DNA of 64,000 nt. Source: Mytilus galloprovincialis (Eukaryota; Mollusca; Bivalvia; Mytilida; Mytilidae). The position numbers and the translations under genes were made by a program. Shown here one piece after another: positions 43,844-55,100 of this stretch. Below the pieces are notes generated by a model. The model saw only the letters and a program-made list of their open reading frames with translations. It was not told where the DNA came from and made no database searches. The DNA lies in assembly GCF_965363235.1 (NCBI RefSeq), contig NC_134846.1, positions 74,064,724 through 74,128,723 of the forward strand, written 5' to 3'. The stretch's first letter is position 1. The number at the start of each line of letters is the position of its first letter.

Positions 43844-44291
43844 ATAGAATGAAATTCAAAACAGTGTGGCTGTGGCCATTGATTGACACATTAAATTCAT
43901 CAATTGACTGGGACAATTTAGGTGAACGTTTGTATGTAATGACACTGCTCACTATGTACTTTTTAAAGACACTTAAACTATGGGGTCACCAAAGGTTCTC
44001 AACACCTTAATAAAGTAATTCGAAAAATTAATCAGAAATAACACGATGTTTTGATTTATATCAATTATATAAATCAAAACATAAAGGTTATTCCTGATTA
44101 ATTTTTCAAATTATTTTATAATTAAAGGCGTTAAGAAACCTTTGCTGACCCCACAGTTTAAATGTCTATCGTAGGTACGTCGTGAACAGTGGTCGTTACA
44201 GACAAACGTTCACGTAAATTGTCCCAGTCAATGGATGAATTTTATGTGTTAATCAATGGCCACAGCCACACTGTTTTGAATTTCATTCTAT
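43844..44291. mobile_element. 448-bp fold-back element inserted in the LINE
   Basis: The entire segment is a long imperfect inverted repeat: ATAGAATGAAATTCAAAACA at the left is the inverse of the right end TGTTTTGAATTTCATTCTAT. Inner blocks (AGTGTGGCTGTGGCCA, GGGACAATTTA, AACTATGGGGTCA) are inverted too, with a centre near 44070. It separates LINE codons for MPHR from NDNNLKLSLEE, which are contiguous in related LINEs. Confidence 0.75.
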
Positions 44292-44789
44292 CTCTGTGAG
44301 GCATGTAATTTGATGCGATGTAGAGGTCTTCGCTGATTTTCAATTTTATTTTGGACCGTTTGTTTCTAAGTCTGTGAAGGGATCAATGAATTCAGTTGAA
44401 ATGAGATCTTCATGTATTCCAAAGAATACTCTGCCCAAAGAGTGCCTCTGTCATTTTTGAAGTTATCTAGAAAGACTCCAGGTGATTTAATTACATCTTT
44501 CTTCATTTGATTCTCTGGTTTCATTCCTTTGAGCTAATATTCAGTACACATATGATATCTGGTTTGATGTAGGTTATGGAAGTAGAAAGTTCAGCTTTAT
44601 CCATGATACTGCGGCAGTTATACGTAGGTTGCCTTTGGGTGGTAATTTTATTTTAAGTACATTTAATTTGGTGGAGTTGGTACTTTTTGTAAGGTTACAG
44701 CTGTTTACTGTTTCTACTGTGTCTACTTCTTTCAAAGGATGTTTGGGCTTCTAGTGTGCAATGGACTAAATATAAACTATCTATTCAAC

Positions 44790-45715
44790 AAGAGGCTGTC
44801 AGAACGACAGCAAACCGGATTTATTAACATTTATTTGTGTCCTGGCAATATCACAAGAACCATTACTGATGAATGGTGAAAGTGAAAATCGTCAATATCA
44901 AATTTGACCTCCATTTTGTCATCAGTATCAACATATTAAAATTTGAAAAGCTTAGATTGAATGGTTCATGAGTAAATGCAACAAGGTGAATGGAAACACC
45001 ATTTTACGATCTTTCAAGAACTATAACTCCTGAACGGTAAAAGTCAAAATCGTTCTTGACCTCTATTTTGTCATCAGTAACAACATATTAAAATTTCAAA
45101 AGCTTTGGTTGAATGGTTCATGAGAAAATGCACGGACACGACGGGAAACACCATTTTTCAATCTTTCAAGAACCATAACTCCTGAACGGTAAAAGTCAAA
45201 ATCGTCATTATTGAACTTGACCTCCATTTTGTCATCAGTAACAGCATATTAAAATTTCGGAAGCTTTGGTAGAACAGTTCATGCATAAATGCACGGACAC
45301 GACTGGAAACTCCATTTTTCAATCTTTCAAGAACCATAACTCCTGAACGGTAAAAGTCAAATTCGTCATTATTGAACTTGACCTCCATTCTGTCATTAGT
45401 AACAACATATTAAAATTTGGGAAGCTTTGGTAGAACAGTTCATGCGTAAATGCACGGACAACTCCATTTTTCAATCTTTCAAGAACCATAACTCATGAAC
45501 GGTAAAAGTCAAAATCGCCATTATTGAACTTGACCTTCGTAAAGTTGTCAGTAATAACATATTAAAATTTTAAAAGCTTTGGTTGAACAGTTCATGAGTT
45601 AATGCACGGACAACATTTGATTGCCGCCCGCCCGACCGCCCGGCCGCCCGCCCGCCCGCCGTACATCCCCAAATCAATAACCGACATTTTTGTCACAAAA
45701 ATCCGGTTAAAAATC
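44790..45715. repeat. Element with five 155-bp units and a CCCG-type tract
   Basis: AACCGGATTT (44813-44822) and AAATCCGGTT (45699-45708) are perfect inverted end motifs. Between them a unit of about 155 bases with CAAGAACCATAACTCCTGAA and ATATTAAAATTT blocks occurs about five times. A (CCGCCCGC)n tract lies at about 45624-45660. Open frames across the tract are artefacts. Confidence 0.75.
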
Positions 45716-46107
45716 GGTTCTGGAGAGTGGTGGGAACATGTAAGTAGTATACAGTTCAAATCTGTGGTAGGTAAACGAGTCCACATTTATGGATTCACAT
45801 TTGTAGCACTTTTGATCTATGTTGTAATTTAGAGTCCTGACTACCTTATAATTTATACTTAAACTGATGAAATTGCATAAACATAGCTTAACATAGATAC
45901 AGTACCTTTTATTCTATACCTGATCTAATAAGATTACCAGAAAATCTGTATACTAGTATCTCTATATTATATTCGCCTTTCTAAAAAGTGAAGGGGTAAG
46001 AGAAACAAATGGGGAAATGAAAAACTACAAGTGGCAGATAAAACACAGACCATCTAATGGCTTAACAAAAAACCATGCAAAAGAAAAACAAGAGTGCACA
46101 CACTGAA

Positions 46108-47126
46108 ATGTCTCGCCTTCTATACTAATCAATTATATCATGTTGATAATCCTAAGTATAAAGCTAAGCTTTATTACAACTGTCACATAAACTTAATGAG
46201 GTCAAGGTCAGATGAACCATGCCAGGCAGACATGTACAGCTAACAATGCGTCTATACAACATATATAGTTGACCCATTACTTATAGTTTAAAATAGACCA
46301 AAACACAAAAACTTAACACTGTGCAATGAACCATGAAAATGAGGTCACGGTCAAATAAAACCTGTGCGACTGACATAAAGATCATAAAATATTTCCATAC
46401 ACCAAATATAGTTGACCTATGGCATATAGTATTAGATAAAAAGACCAAAACTCAAAAACTTAACTTTGACCACTGAACCATGAAAATGAGGTCAAGGTAA
46501 CATGAAATCTGTCCGCTAGACATGTACACCTTACAATCATTCCATACAACAAATATAGTAGACCTATTGCATTTAGTATGAGAAAAACAGACCAAAACAC
46601 AAAAATTTAACTATAACCACTGAACCATGAAAATGAGGTCAAGGTCAGATGACACCTGCCAGTTGGACATGTACACCTTACAGTCCTTCCATACACCGAA
46701 TATACTACCCCTATTGCTTATAGTATCTGAGATATGGATTTGACCACCAAAACTTAACCTTGTTCACTGATCCATGAAATGAGGTCGAGGTCAAGTGAAA
46801 ACTGTCTGACAGACATGAGGACCTTGCAAGGTACGCACATATCAAAAATAGTTATCCTATTACTTATAATAAGAGAGAATTCAACATTACAAAAAATTTG
46901 AACTTTTTTTTCAAGTGGTCACTGACCCATGAAAATGAGGTCAAGGACATTGGACATGTAACTGATGGAAACTTTGTAACATGAAGCATCTATATACAAA
47001 GTATGAAGCATCCAGGTCTTCCACCTTCCAAAATATAAAGCTTTTCAGAAGTGAGCTAACACCACCGCCAGATCACTATCCCTATGTCGAGCTTTCTGCA
47101 ACAAAAGTTGCAGGCTCGACAAAAAT
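46108..47126. repeat. Element with six units of about 147 bp
   Basis: The AATGAGGTCA-GGTC block recurs at about 46195, 46337, 46482, 46630, 46778 and 46930. The left end has GTCTCGCC and the right end GGCTCGACAAAAA. These are the same subterminal motifs as the palindrome-ended elements in the myosin introns, although the cores differ. Confidence 0.7.
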
Positions 47127-48029
47127 CAATCAATGAAACCTTACATAGAAGGTAAAGATACAGCACAAAATACCAACAAGGTGATATGGAAGGGGTACAT
47201 TGTTACTCCACTTTTGTCAATTATGCCCTGCTTTAGTGTCATGGGAATTTCAATTCAGTGCAAGCTCTATTCCATATTATACCCTAGCATACATGAAAAA
47301 TCTGAAACTTTTATGGTTTATATTCAAAAACTTAATAAGTTATTTATTGGTGGATGCTACAGATTTTCATTTTTTTTTTTTATAACAACAATAATCTCTG
47401 CTTTTTCTTCAAATTCTTTGAGCAGAGTCTCTGTTTTAATACAATTTCCATTCAATCTTTTTTATTGCCACCATAATGCCCTAATTCCACTGTCCAGTCC
47501 TACAAATATCTTTATGTACACTAAGACTTTTTAAGTATTTGTTTTTGTTTTAATATTTACTGACTGGCAAAGAATCAAACTTTTATATGAAGACAAGCGT
47601 TTTACAAAGTATTTTTAAAATAAAACCATGAAAATGGAAATAGCAGTTTCCCAAAATTCATTCTATTATAAAATCTATTCAGAATACACCATGGTTAAAT
47701 ACATAGTACCAAATGATATAGGGCTCTGTGGAGACCACAATCTATTAGTACTTCAATGTGTGTACCTTCAATAATCTATATAATGGCTACCTCTGAATAT
47801 CAACTTCAGTTAGGAGCTATCTTACAATTCCTTACTTTTAAATGATTTCCTTTTGCTGCAAATTATTTAAAACAGCATTCATATTTTGATAGAAATACTG
47901 AGCAAATGGGCTGGTGCTAACCTCACCAACTTAGTCCGCAAGCAGAGGTATAACCAGGTGATAATGATAACAATACACCAGATGTTAAGTTAGAATGTTT
48001 CTTCGATGACATAAATATCAGTTATTAAA
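47127..48029. other. Non-coding stretch, nothing recognised
   Basis: It contains a 133-codon open frame (47133-47534) that resembles nothing I know and lacks a recognisable domain. It lies downstream of the convergent XPO6 end, and I see no splice or promoter support. Confidence 0.35.
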
Positions 48030-48250
48030 CTATACTTTCCAATACTGTCAAAAAAGCAACTTTCCAATACTGTCAAAATAAAAAAAACTTTCCCAATATT
48101 GTCAAAATAAATAACTTTCAAAACTGTCAAAATAAAAAATAAATTACAATTTATGTACTGTTAAAATGTTTCTTTCCAATACTGTAAAAATTAAAAACAT
48201 TCTGAATCTTTTTAATGGTTTTAATACTGTACATAATAAAAAAAACTTTC
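48030..48250. repeat. Short tandem repeat of about 31-35 bp
   Basis: About five or six diverged copies of a unit containing ACTTTCCAATACTGTCAAAA followed by an A-rich run. Confidence 0.6.
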
Positions 48251-48429
48251 CGCTAATGTCATTTTTTCTCATGGTATGTTATCACCCAGAATATTTGAAG
48301 AATGACATCTCATGTTGCATTCATCTCCATTTTCAAGCCAAGAATGTTATCTCATGTGGATCCATCCCATACCCCATTTGAAGCCATGAATTTTTGTGTT
48401 AACAAAAAGGTGAAGGTCAAATTATATAG

Positions 48430-48435
48430 TTTATT
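48430..48435 (-). terminator. Candidate XPO6 polyadenylation signal
   Basis: The first AATAAA I find on the minus strand after the XPO6 stop, about 610 bases downstream. AT-rich context makes chance occurrence likely. Confidence 0.3.
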
Positions 48436-49042
48436 TATAGCTATATTTATCACAGTAATACAAGCACATGATATCAACAAACTTTTCTCGTTCATGTTAC
48501 AAGGCTTCTAGAGGATACACTAATAAAAACGTCAACAAAGCTTTGCAATATACAAATAAATATAGCTGTAATAAGGATTCAGTACTATTAGAAAAAAAAA
48601 GTACTCATAAATGTAAATGTTTGGCACAGCAGGTGCAATGATAAGTTGATTCTTTCCCTCCTATAGTATAAAATCCACTTTGCTTTTAGCAAATATTCAA
48701 TATAAAAAAGTCAGACAAAACATGAGAAATAATGATATATTCCATAAAGATATTGTGCTGACTCATCTGTTTAAATATTTCGTAACCTTTTGATCTCAAT
48801 CTATCTTAGAAAAGGTAGAATGAATAAAATGTGAAATTTATGTTCACCAGTCTATGACAAGAGCTACAGCAAACCTGTTGTTTAAAAAATAAATCTGATG
48901 GCACTCAGTTTTTTATATGGTTTGGTCTAAACTCAAACTGCTATCAATGTTCTGAATATGTCCCTGATGTTCAAACTGGTTATCATCAATCATCAATGGC
49001 AGCATACTTTATGGTAATCATTACTGATTACATTGCATATTT

Positions 49043-49144
49043 TCAGAATTTAACAGATCCTTCTGGTAGACTACTGTTCACTTGTCTGTAATATCTCAGA
49101 TCATTAACTAATCTCTGTATACTTTGACTGAATGATGGCAAGTC
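49043..49144 (-). CDS. XPO6: XPO6 last coding exon
   Basis: Encodes DLPSFSQSIQRLVNDLRYYR, then QVNSSLPEGSVKF and TGA (complement of 49043-49045). The final residues match human ...NDSLPPGTVKL closely, which fixes the end of the protein. Acceptor TTGTGCTTGCAG. Confidence 0.95.
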   Translation of the reverse strand, partial: DLPSFSQSIQRLVNDLRYYRQVNSSLPEGSVKF

Positions 49145-52100
49145 CTGCAAGCACAAGAAACAACCAATCAGTGACATCATGAACATAGATTTATTGTAAA
49201 TGCAACCAAATTACTGTAAATTATTGCTTGCATTTATTATTGTGATTTAATAACTTTAGACCAAAATGCAATTTTAATTTTAGGGATTTTGAAAAAATCC
49301 AGTTTAATTTATCTAAAAAAAATTAAAAATGCCGGTTTAACTTATTGCAATTATAACCCTGTTGCAATTTTCGCAATGATTCATAGATGCCAACCCCCTT
49401 TTGACACAATCAGTAACAAACTATCAAATTTTCCGTATTTTTGAAAAGTTTTCAGTAATCATTCAAAAACGTGCATTTACCAATAAAAATTACTGACGAG
49501 TGCTTGCAAAGTGATGTGCAGTAACATATTTTGTTAAACATTGTAGTATGTATTCCATTCATTGATTGTTCGTACATTTTGGTTTTGTCAAGGAGAAGTA
49601 GTGATTGGGGGAAAGCTACTTCATAAATTGCAAGTTTGCCTCTTCGGAAGTCAGTTAGTTACCCAACAATAGGTCGATAACTCCCGAGAAACCGGAAGCA
49701 TTATATTGGCGTTTTCTAAATACCGGACCAAGACGGAAAAGTAATGATAAAAATCTGTGGTTTACAAAATTGAACGGCGATGATTGGGAATCGGTAACAA
49801 TTCAACTTTGACTGTAATAGCGTAGTTTTTATCGCAAAATTGGAAAAATTACGGAAAAATCATAATGGTTGGTATCTATAAATGATTTCTGAATTTACAA
49901 AACCTGCTTTATACATAAATTGTCTCATTACATGTTACATATTAAGTAAATTTGTCATTCTATATTTAGTATTTGATTTATTATCTGGAAACACAGATTT
50001 CTGACAGACTGCCATATATATATATACCCTACTTTGTAGTGTGGGGTAGAAATTATTTAAAAATTCAAACATACCTTTTCTGTTTTGAAATTTTGTTGTA
50101 AAACACTTTTCTGATCAGGAGTAAGCCCTTCACAATCTGATAGGAACTGATGTAGGAAGTCATTATAAAATCTTTCAAAATCTACACATGCCATATTGTG
50201 AATAGTCACAGTTATCTCCTCTTGAAGAAGGTCATGTGATCTATGTACAAGAACTTGTAATAATACATTGAGAAACTGTGTCAACATTCCTTGTGCAAAG
50301 ATTGTCTGAAAAAGAAAATTAACATTTAAACAATACAGATAAACAAAAAATCACGAAAAATCCTTCTTATATCAGTCGAGGTATTTATATAAAAAACAAG
50401 AATAACAAGAATGTGTCCATAGTACACGAATGCCCCACTCGCACTATCATTTTCTATGTTCAGTGGACCATGAAATTGGGGTCAAAACTATAATTTGGCA
50501 TTAAAATTAGAAAGATCATATCATGGGGAACAAGTGTACTAAGTTTCAAGTTGATTGGACTTCAACTTCTTCAAAAACTACCTTGACCAAAAACTTTAAC
50601 CTGAAGCGGACGGACGAACGGAGGCACAGATGGACGGACGGACGAACAGAGGCACAAACGGACGAATGGAGGCACAGACCAGAAAACATAATGCCCCTCT
50701 ACTATCGTAGGTGGGGCATAAAAATATGTCTTTGGTGTAAATTTGGATATATACTGTAAAAGCAGAAATTTTCGTGGAGGATTTAATTTCGTTTATTTCG
50801 TGGAAAGAATATATCCACGAAATTAAAACCCCCACGAAAATTTAACTTCCATATAAAACCACTTCCAGTTTAAGGAAACCACGAAATTAAATCCCCATGA
50901 AATCTTACAGAGAGACAAAACCACAAAATTTTAACCCCACGAAAATTAATGTTTCTACAGTATATATATATAATTGGAGTTTAAAATAAAAATAATTAGA
51001 GTAAGTAAGAGCTGTAAATATATTGTGGTCATGAAGTTAACAAGAGTTATTATTACTTTCCTATTGGTAGCATTTTTTGAACAACCTTACTAAAGGAGTA
51101 CACTCTTTAAAATAACTATTATCTTAGTGGAATTTTAATAAATAAAACATTTTCAGTAAATCAAGTGGAATAATATAATTATTATTAAGTACAAATATGT
51201 AAGCTTGGAAAAGGTTACTTTATACACATTTAATGCATTTTTACTTTTATAAAAATCCCTATTCATTTTTAAACAGATCAAGCATTAGGTATTATGCATA
51301 AAATACCAAGTAAATATCACTTAAATTTCAAATTAGAATGAAGGAAGTCAAAGGGAAATACATGTCTAATCCATATTAAGAAGAAGTAATTCCTTAATAA
51401 AAACATTAAATACAAATAGGAAGACTCACTACATCATCATTACCACTCTGCAATAGCCCTTAATGTAAATTACACAAAGCTTAGTGTTTATATATTTCAA
51501 TGTATTACCTTACTGTAGAGTTTCCATTTGAAGTTGAGATTTTCTAATGATTCTAAATTCTGTCTGAAGACATCAATATCTGGCTGCAGAAAAGATTGGC
51601 CATATGACTGAAATAAGAAAACAATAAATATTTGTCTGCAGAAAAGACAGGCCATATAACTTATATGACAAAACATTAATTATTGACTTGTTAAGATGTG
51701 CTCTATGACTAAAATCTTACATCAGTACTGTAAATAAAATGTCCTATCAAAATTAGCACTCTAAGCTTTTGACTTGAATAATTTTTATACTTTTAAATCA
51801 AATGCCTTGCAGAATCTTTTCTAAACAAAGGAATAGTTGCCTGTAGCAAAATTCTGTTTCACTGGGAAAGGAGTAAGTCGGTAAGGGCCATATTTGGCCC
51901 CGATTTTAAAGTTCAATGTTACAAAATAAAAATTGTTTTAAGTTGACTTAAAGACATGTGAGAAAGTTAAATAGAACTATTACTGTCGAATTTTTATTTC
52001 TTAATTGTTTATTTTTACATCCCAAATAGGTCAAAATAAGAGCCAAATTTAGGACCAGGAAACAGAGCGCAGGCGTCGACAAATTAAATATTCAAACTGG

Positions 52101-55100
52101 ACATGAAAATGTTATTATGAACATTATGTTCAAAGATCTTTTTTGTCGACGTTGTTTCTTGTCCAATAACCAATGAAAATTTACCCATTAATGAGTACTA
52201 TTTGTGATGCATGAACAAAATGCAGGAATGTAAATTTTCAACAAAAAGGCTTATTTCTTATCTAGTCAAAGCATTAACTATGATCCATTGTGATATTGGT
52301 CAATAAATCCTCAAATTTAAGCTAAATAAGGGGCCATTTAAGGGCCTTATTGAACCTACTCCTTTGCACACACAAATCTATGTCCACAGAAAAATCTTGT
52401 ATTCCTTTTCAGTTATGTTGATGTTTATAAACTTTTGGCCTAAGCTTTACTGTTTTCTTCAAATATTTTTTATTCCCTTTGCATCATTGTATCTCCATTG
52501 ATGTTTGGATTTTGAACATGTGGTCTTTGACATAGCTGTTGTAAGAAGAACATGCAATTTCGTTAAGAATCATGAACAGCTGAGTGTTCACTCTCATGTT
52601 TTTTCAACTTTTATAAGGTCGAACTTGCTGAACATTTTTCTGAAGTAACCCTATTTTGAACTACACAATAAGATGAGTTACCTGTAAAACTGATGTGAAC
52701 TGTTGAACATTCTCGACTTGTTCAGGCTCGTTGTTCATCTTCATTAGTACGTTACTTTTAAAGAAATATCTCCAGTTATGAACCAGAAGTTCATGAAGTA
52801 GATTGTACAGGACTAGTTTCATATCTGGTGATGGTCTCTGTAACATAAAAACTCATCTTGTACTAAATATTGTCATGTTTTGTTTCAAATCACAAAATTT
52901 TCTTGAATTTGTCCTATCAAAGTTGCATCATATCAATTACTACAGGCATGATGAAATACACTTAAAAAAACAAATCTGGTGGGCAATATTTTAGAAACAT
53001 GGATCTACTATGGAAAAAGTTGATTGAAAATATATGTAGTAAGCATATGTCTTCAATATCCCCATTTATTTTCTCAAATCCTTCAGAACCACATAACAAC
53101 TTCATGGTGTTATAGCTTCCAATAGTTTGTTACTGTAGTCTTACATATTTTAACTTTCTTTTTAGTCTCTTATTTATTTACATTTGGGGAAAAAATACTT
53201 TTTTATGATATGAAACATTAAAATAAAAGTTCATTTTTTCATGATTACTACATCTTTCATGATTACTAATCTGAATAATACAGTACCTGAGCAATGATAG
53301 GGTAGATTTGATCTATACATATGGATATAATACAGTACCTGAGCAATGATAGGGTAGATTTGATCTATACATATGGATATAGTACAGTACCTGAGCAATG
53401 ATAGGGTAGATTTGATCTATACATATGGATATAATACAGTACCTGAGCAATGATAGGGTAGATTTGACCTATACATATGGATATAGTACAGTACCTGAGC
53501 AATGATAGGGTAGATTTGATCTATACATATGGATATAATACAGTACCTGAGCAATGATAGGGTAGATTTGACCTATACATATGGATATAATACAGTACCT
53601 GAGCAATGATAGGGTAGATTTGATCTATACATATGGATATAATACAGTACCTGAGCAATGATAGGGTAGATTTGATCTATACATATGGATATAATACAGT
53701 ACCTGAGCAATGATAGGGTAGATTTGATCTATACATATGGATATAATACATTACCTGAGCAATGATAGGGTAGATTTGATCTATACATATGGATATAGTA
53801 CAGTACCTGAAATGATAGGGTAGATTTGACCTATACATATGGATATAATACAGTACCTGAGCAATGATAGGGTAGATTTGATCTATACATATGGATATAA
53901 TACATTACCTGAGCAATGATAGGGTAGATTTGATCTATACATATGGATATAGTACAGTACCTGAGCAATGATAGGGTAGATTTGATCTATACATATGGAT
54001 ATAATACAGTACCTGAGCAATGATAGGGTAGATTTGACCTATACATATGGATATAATACAGTACCTGAGCAATGATAGGGTAGATTTGATCTATCCATAT
54101 GGATATAGTACAGTACCTGAGCAATGATAGGGTAGATTTGATCTATACATATGGATATAATACAGTACCTGAGCAATGATAGGGTAGATTTGATCTATAC
54201 ATATGGATATAATACAGTACCTGAGCAATGATAGGGTAGATTTGATCTATACATATGGATATAATACATTACCTGAGCAATGATAGGGTAGATTTGATCT
54301 ATACATATGGATATAGTACAGTACCTGAAATGATAGGGTAGATTTGACCTATACATATGGATATAATACAGTACCTGAGCAATGATAGGGTAGATTTGAT
54401 CTATACATATGGATATAATACATTACCTGAGCAATGATAGGGTAGATTTGATCTATACATATGGATATAGTACAGTACCTGAGCAATGATAAGGTAGATT
54501 TGATCTATACATATGGATATAGTACAGTACCTGAGCAATGATAGGGTAGATTTGATCTATGCATATGGATATAATACATTACCTGAGCAATGATAGGGTA
54601 GATTTGATCTATACATATGGATATAATACATTACCTGAGCAATGATAGGGTAGATTTGATCTATACATATGGATATAGTACAGTACCTGAGCAATGATAG
54701 GGTAGATTTGATCTATACATATGGATATAGTACAGTACCTGAGCAATGATAGGGTAGATTTGATCTATACATATGGATATAGTACAGTACCTGAGCAATG
54801 ATAGGGTAGATTTGATCTATACATATGGATATAATACATTACCTGAGCAATGATAGGGTAGATTTGATCTATACATATGGATATAATACATTACCTGAGC
54901 AATGATAGGGTAGATTTGATCTATACATATGGATATAATACAGTACCTGAGCAATGATAGGGTAGATTTGACCTATACATATGGATATAATACATTACCT
55001 GAGCAATGATAGGGTAGATTTGATCTATACATATGGATATAGTACAGTACCTGAGCAATGATAGGGTAGATTTGATCTATACATATGGATATAGTACAGT

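Larger units (their letters stand above)
41620..44660 (-). mobile_element. Decayed non-LTR retrotransposon (APE-type LINE), minus strand
   Basis: Read on the minus strand from 44660 downward, recognisable blocks occur in the right order for an endonuclease-reverse transcriptase: IKPDIICV (about 44570), DLISTEF (about 44370), EDLYIASNYMPHR (about 44320), RDFNCRDIDW (about 43760), LLKLVFTNNPSL (about 43620), then LPEDLLSAGIASLLKQGD (about 43030), HILEHLEKHN (about 42900), MTILDFSKAF (about 42780), and VISVLEYGSD with IKKIESIQKRGARFI (about 41900). Stops and frameshifts separate nearly every block, so it is dead. The clade resembles CR1/Jockey-like LINEs, but I cannot settle it. A fold-back element sits inside it. 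Confidence 0.8.

Noticed and set aside
45602-45832. Open frame with arginine/proline/alanine repeats
   Set aside because: It is a translation of the CCCG tract at the end of an element.
47133-47534. 133-codon open frame downstream of XPO6
   Set aside because: I do not recognise it. Composition is ordinary for AT-rich intergenic DNA, and no promoter or splice support is visible.
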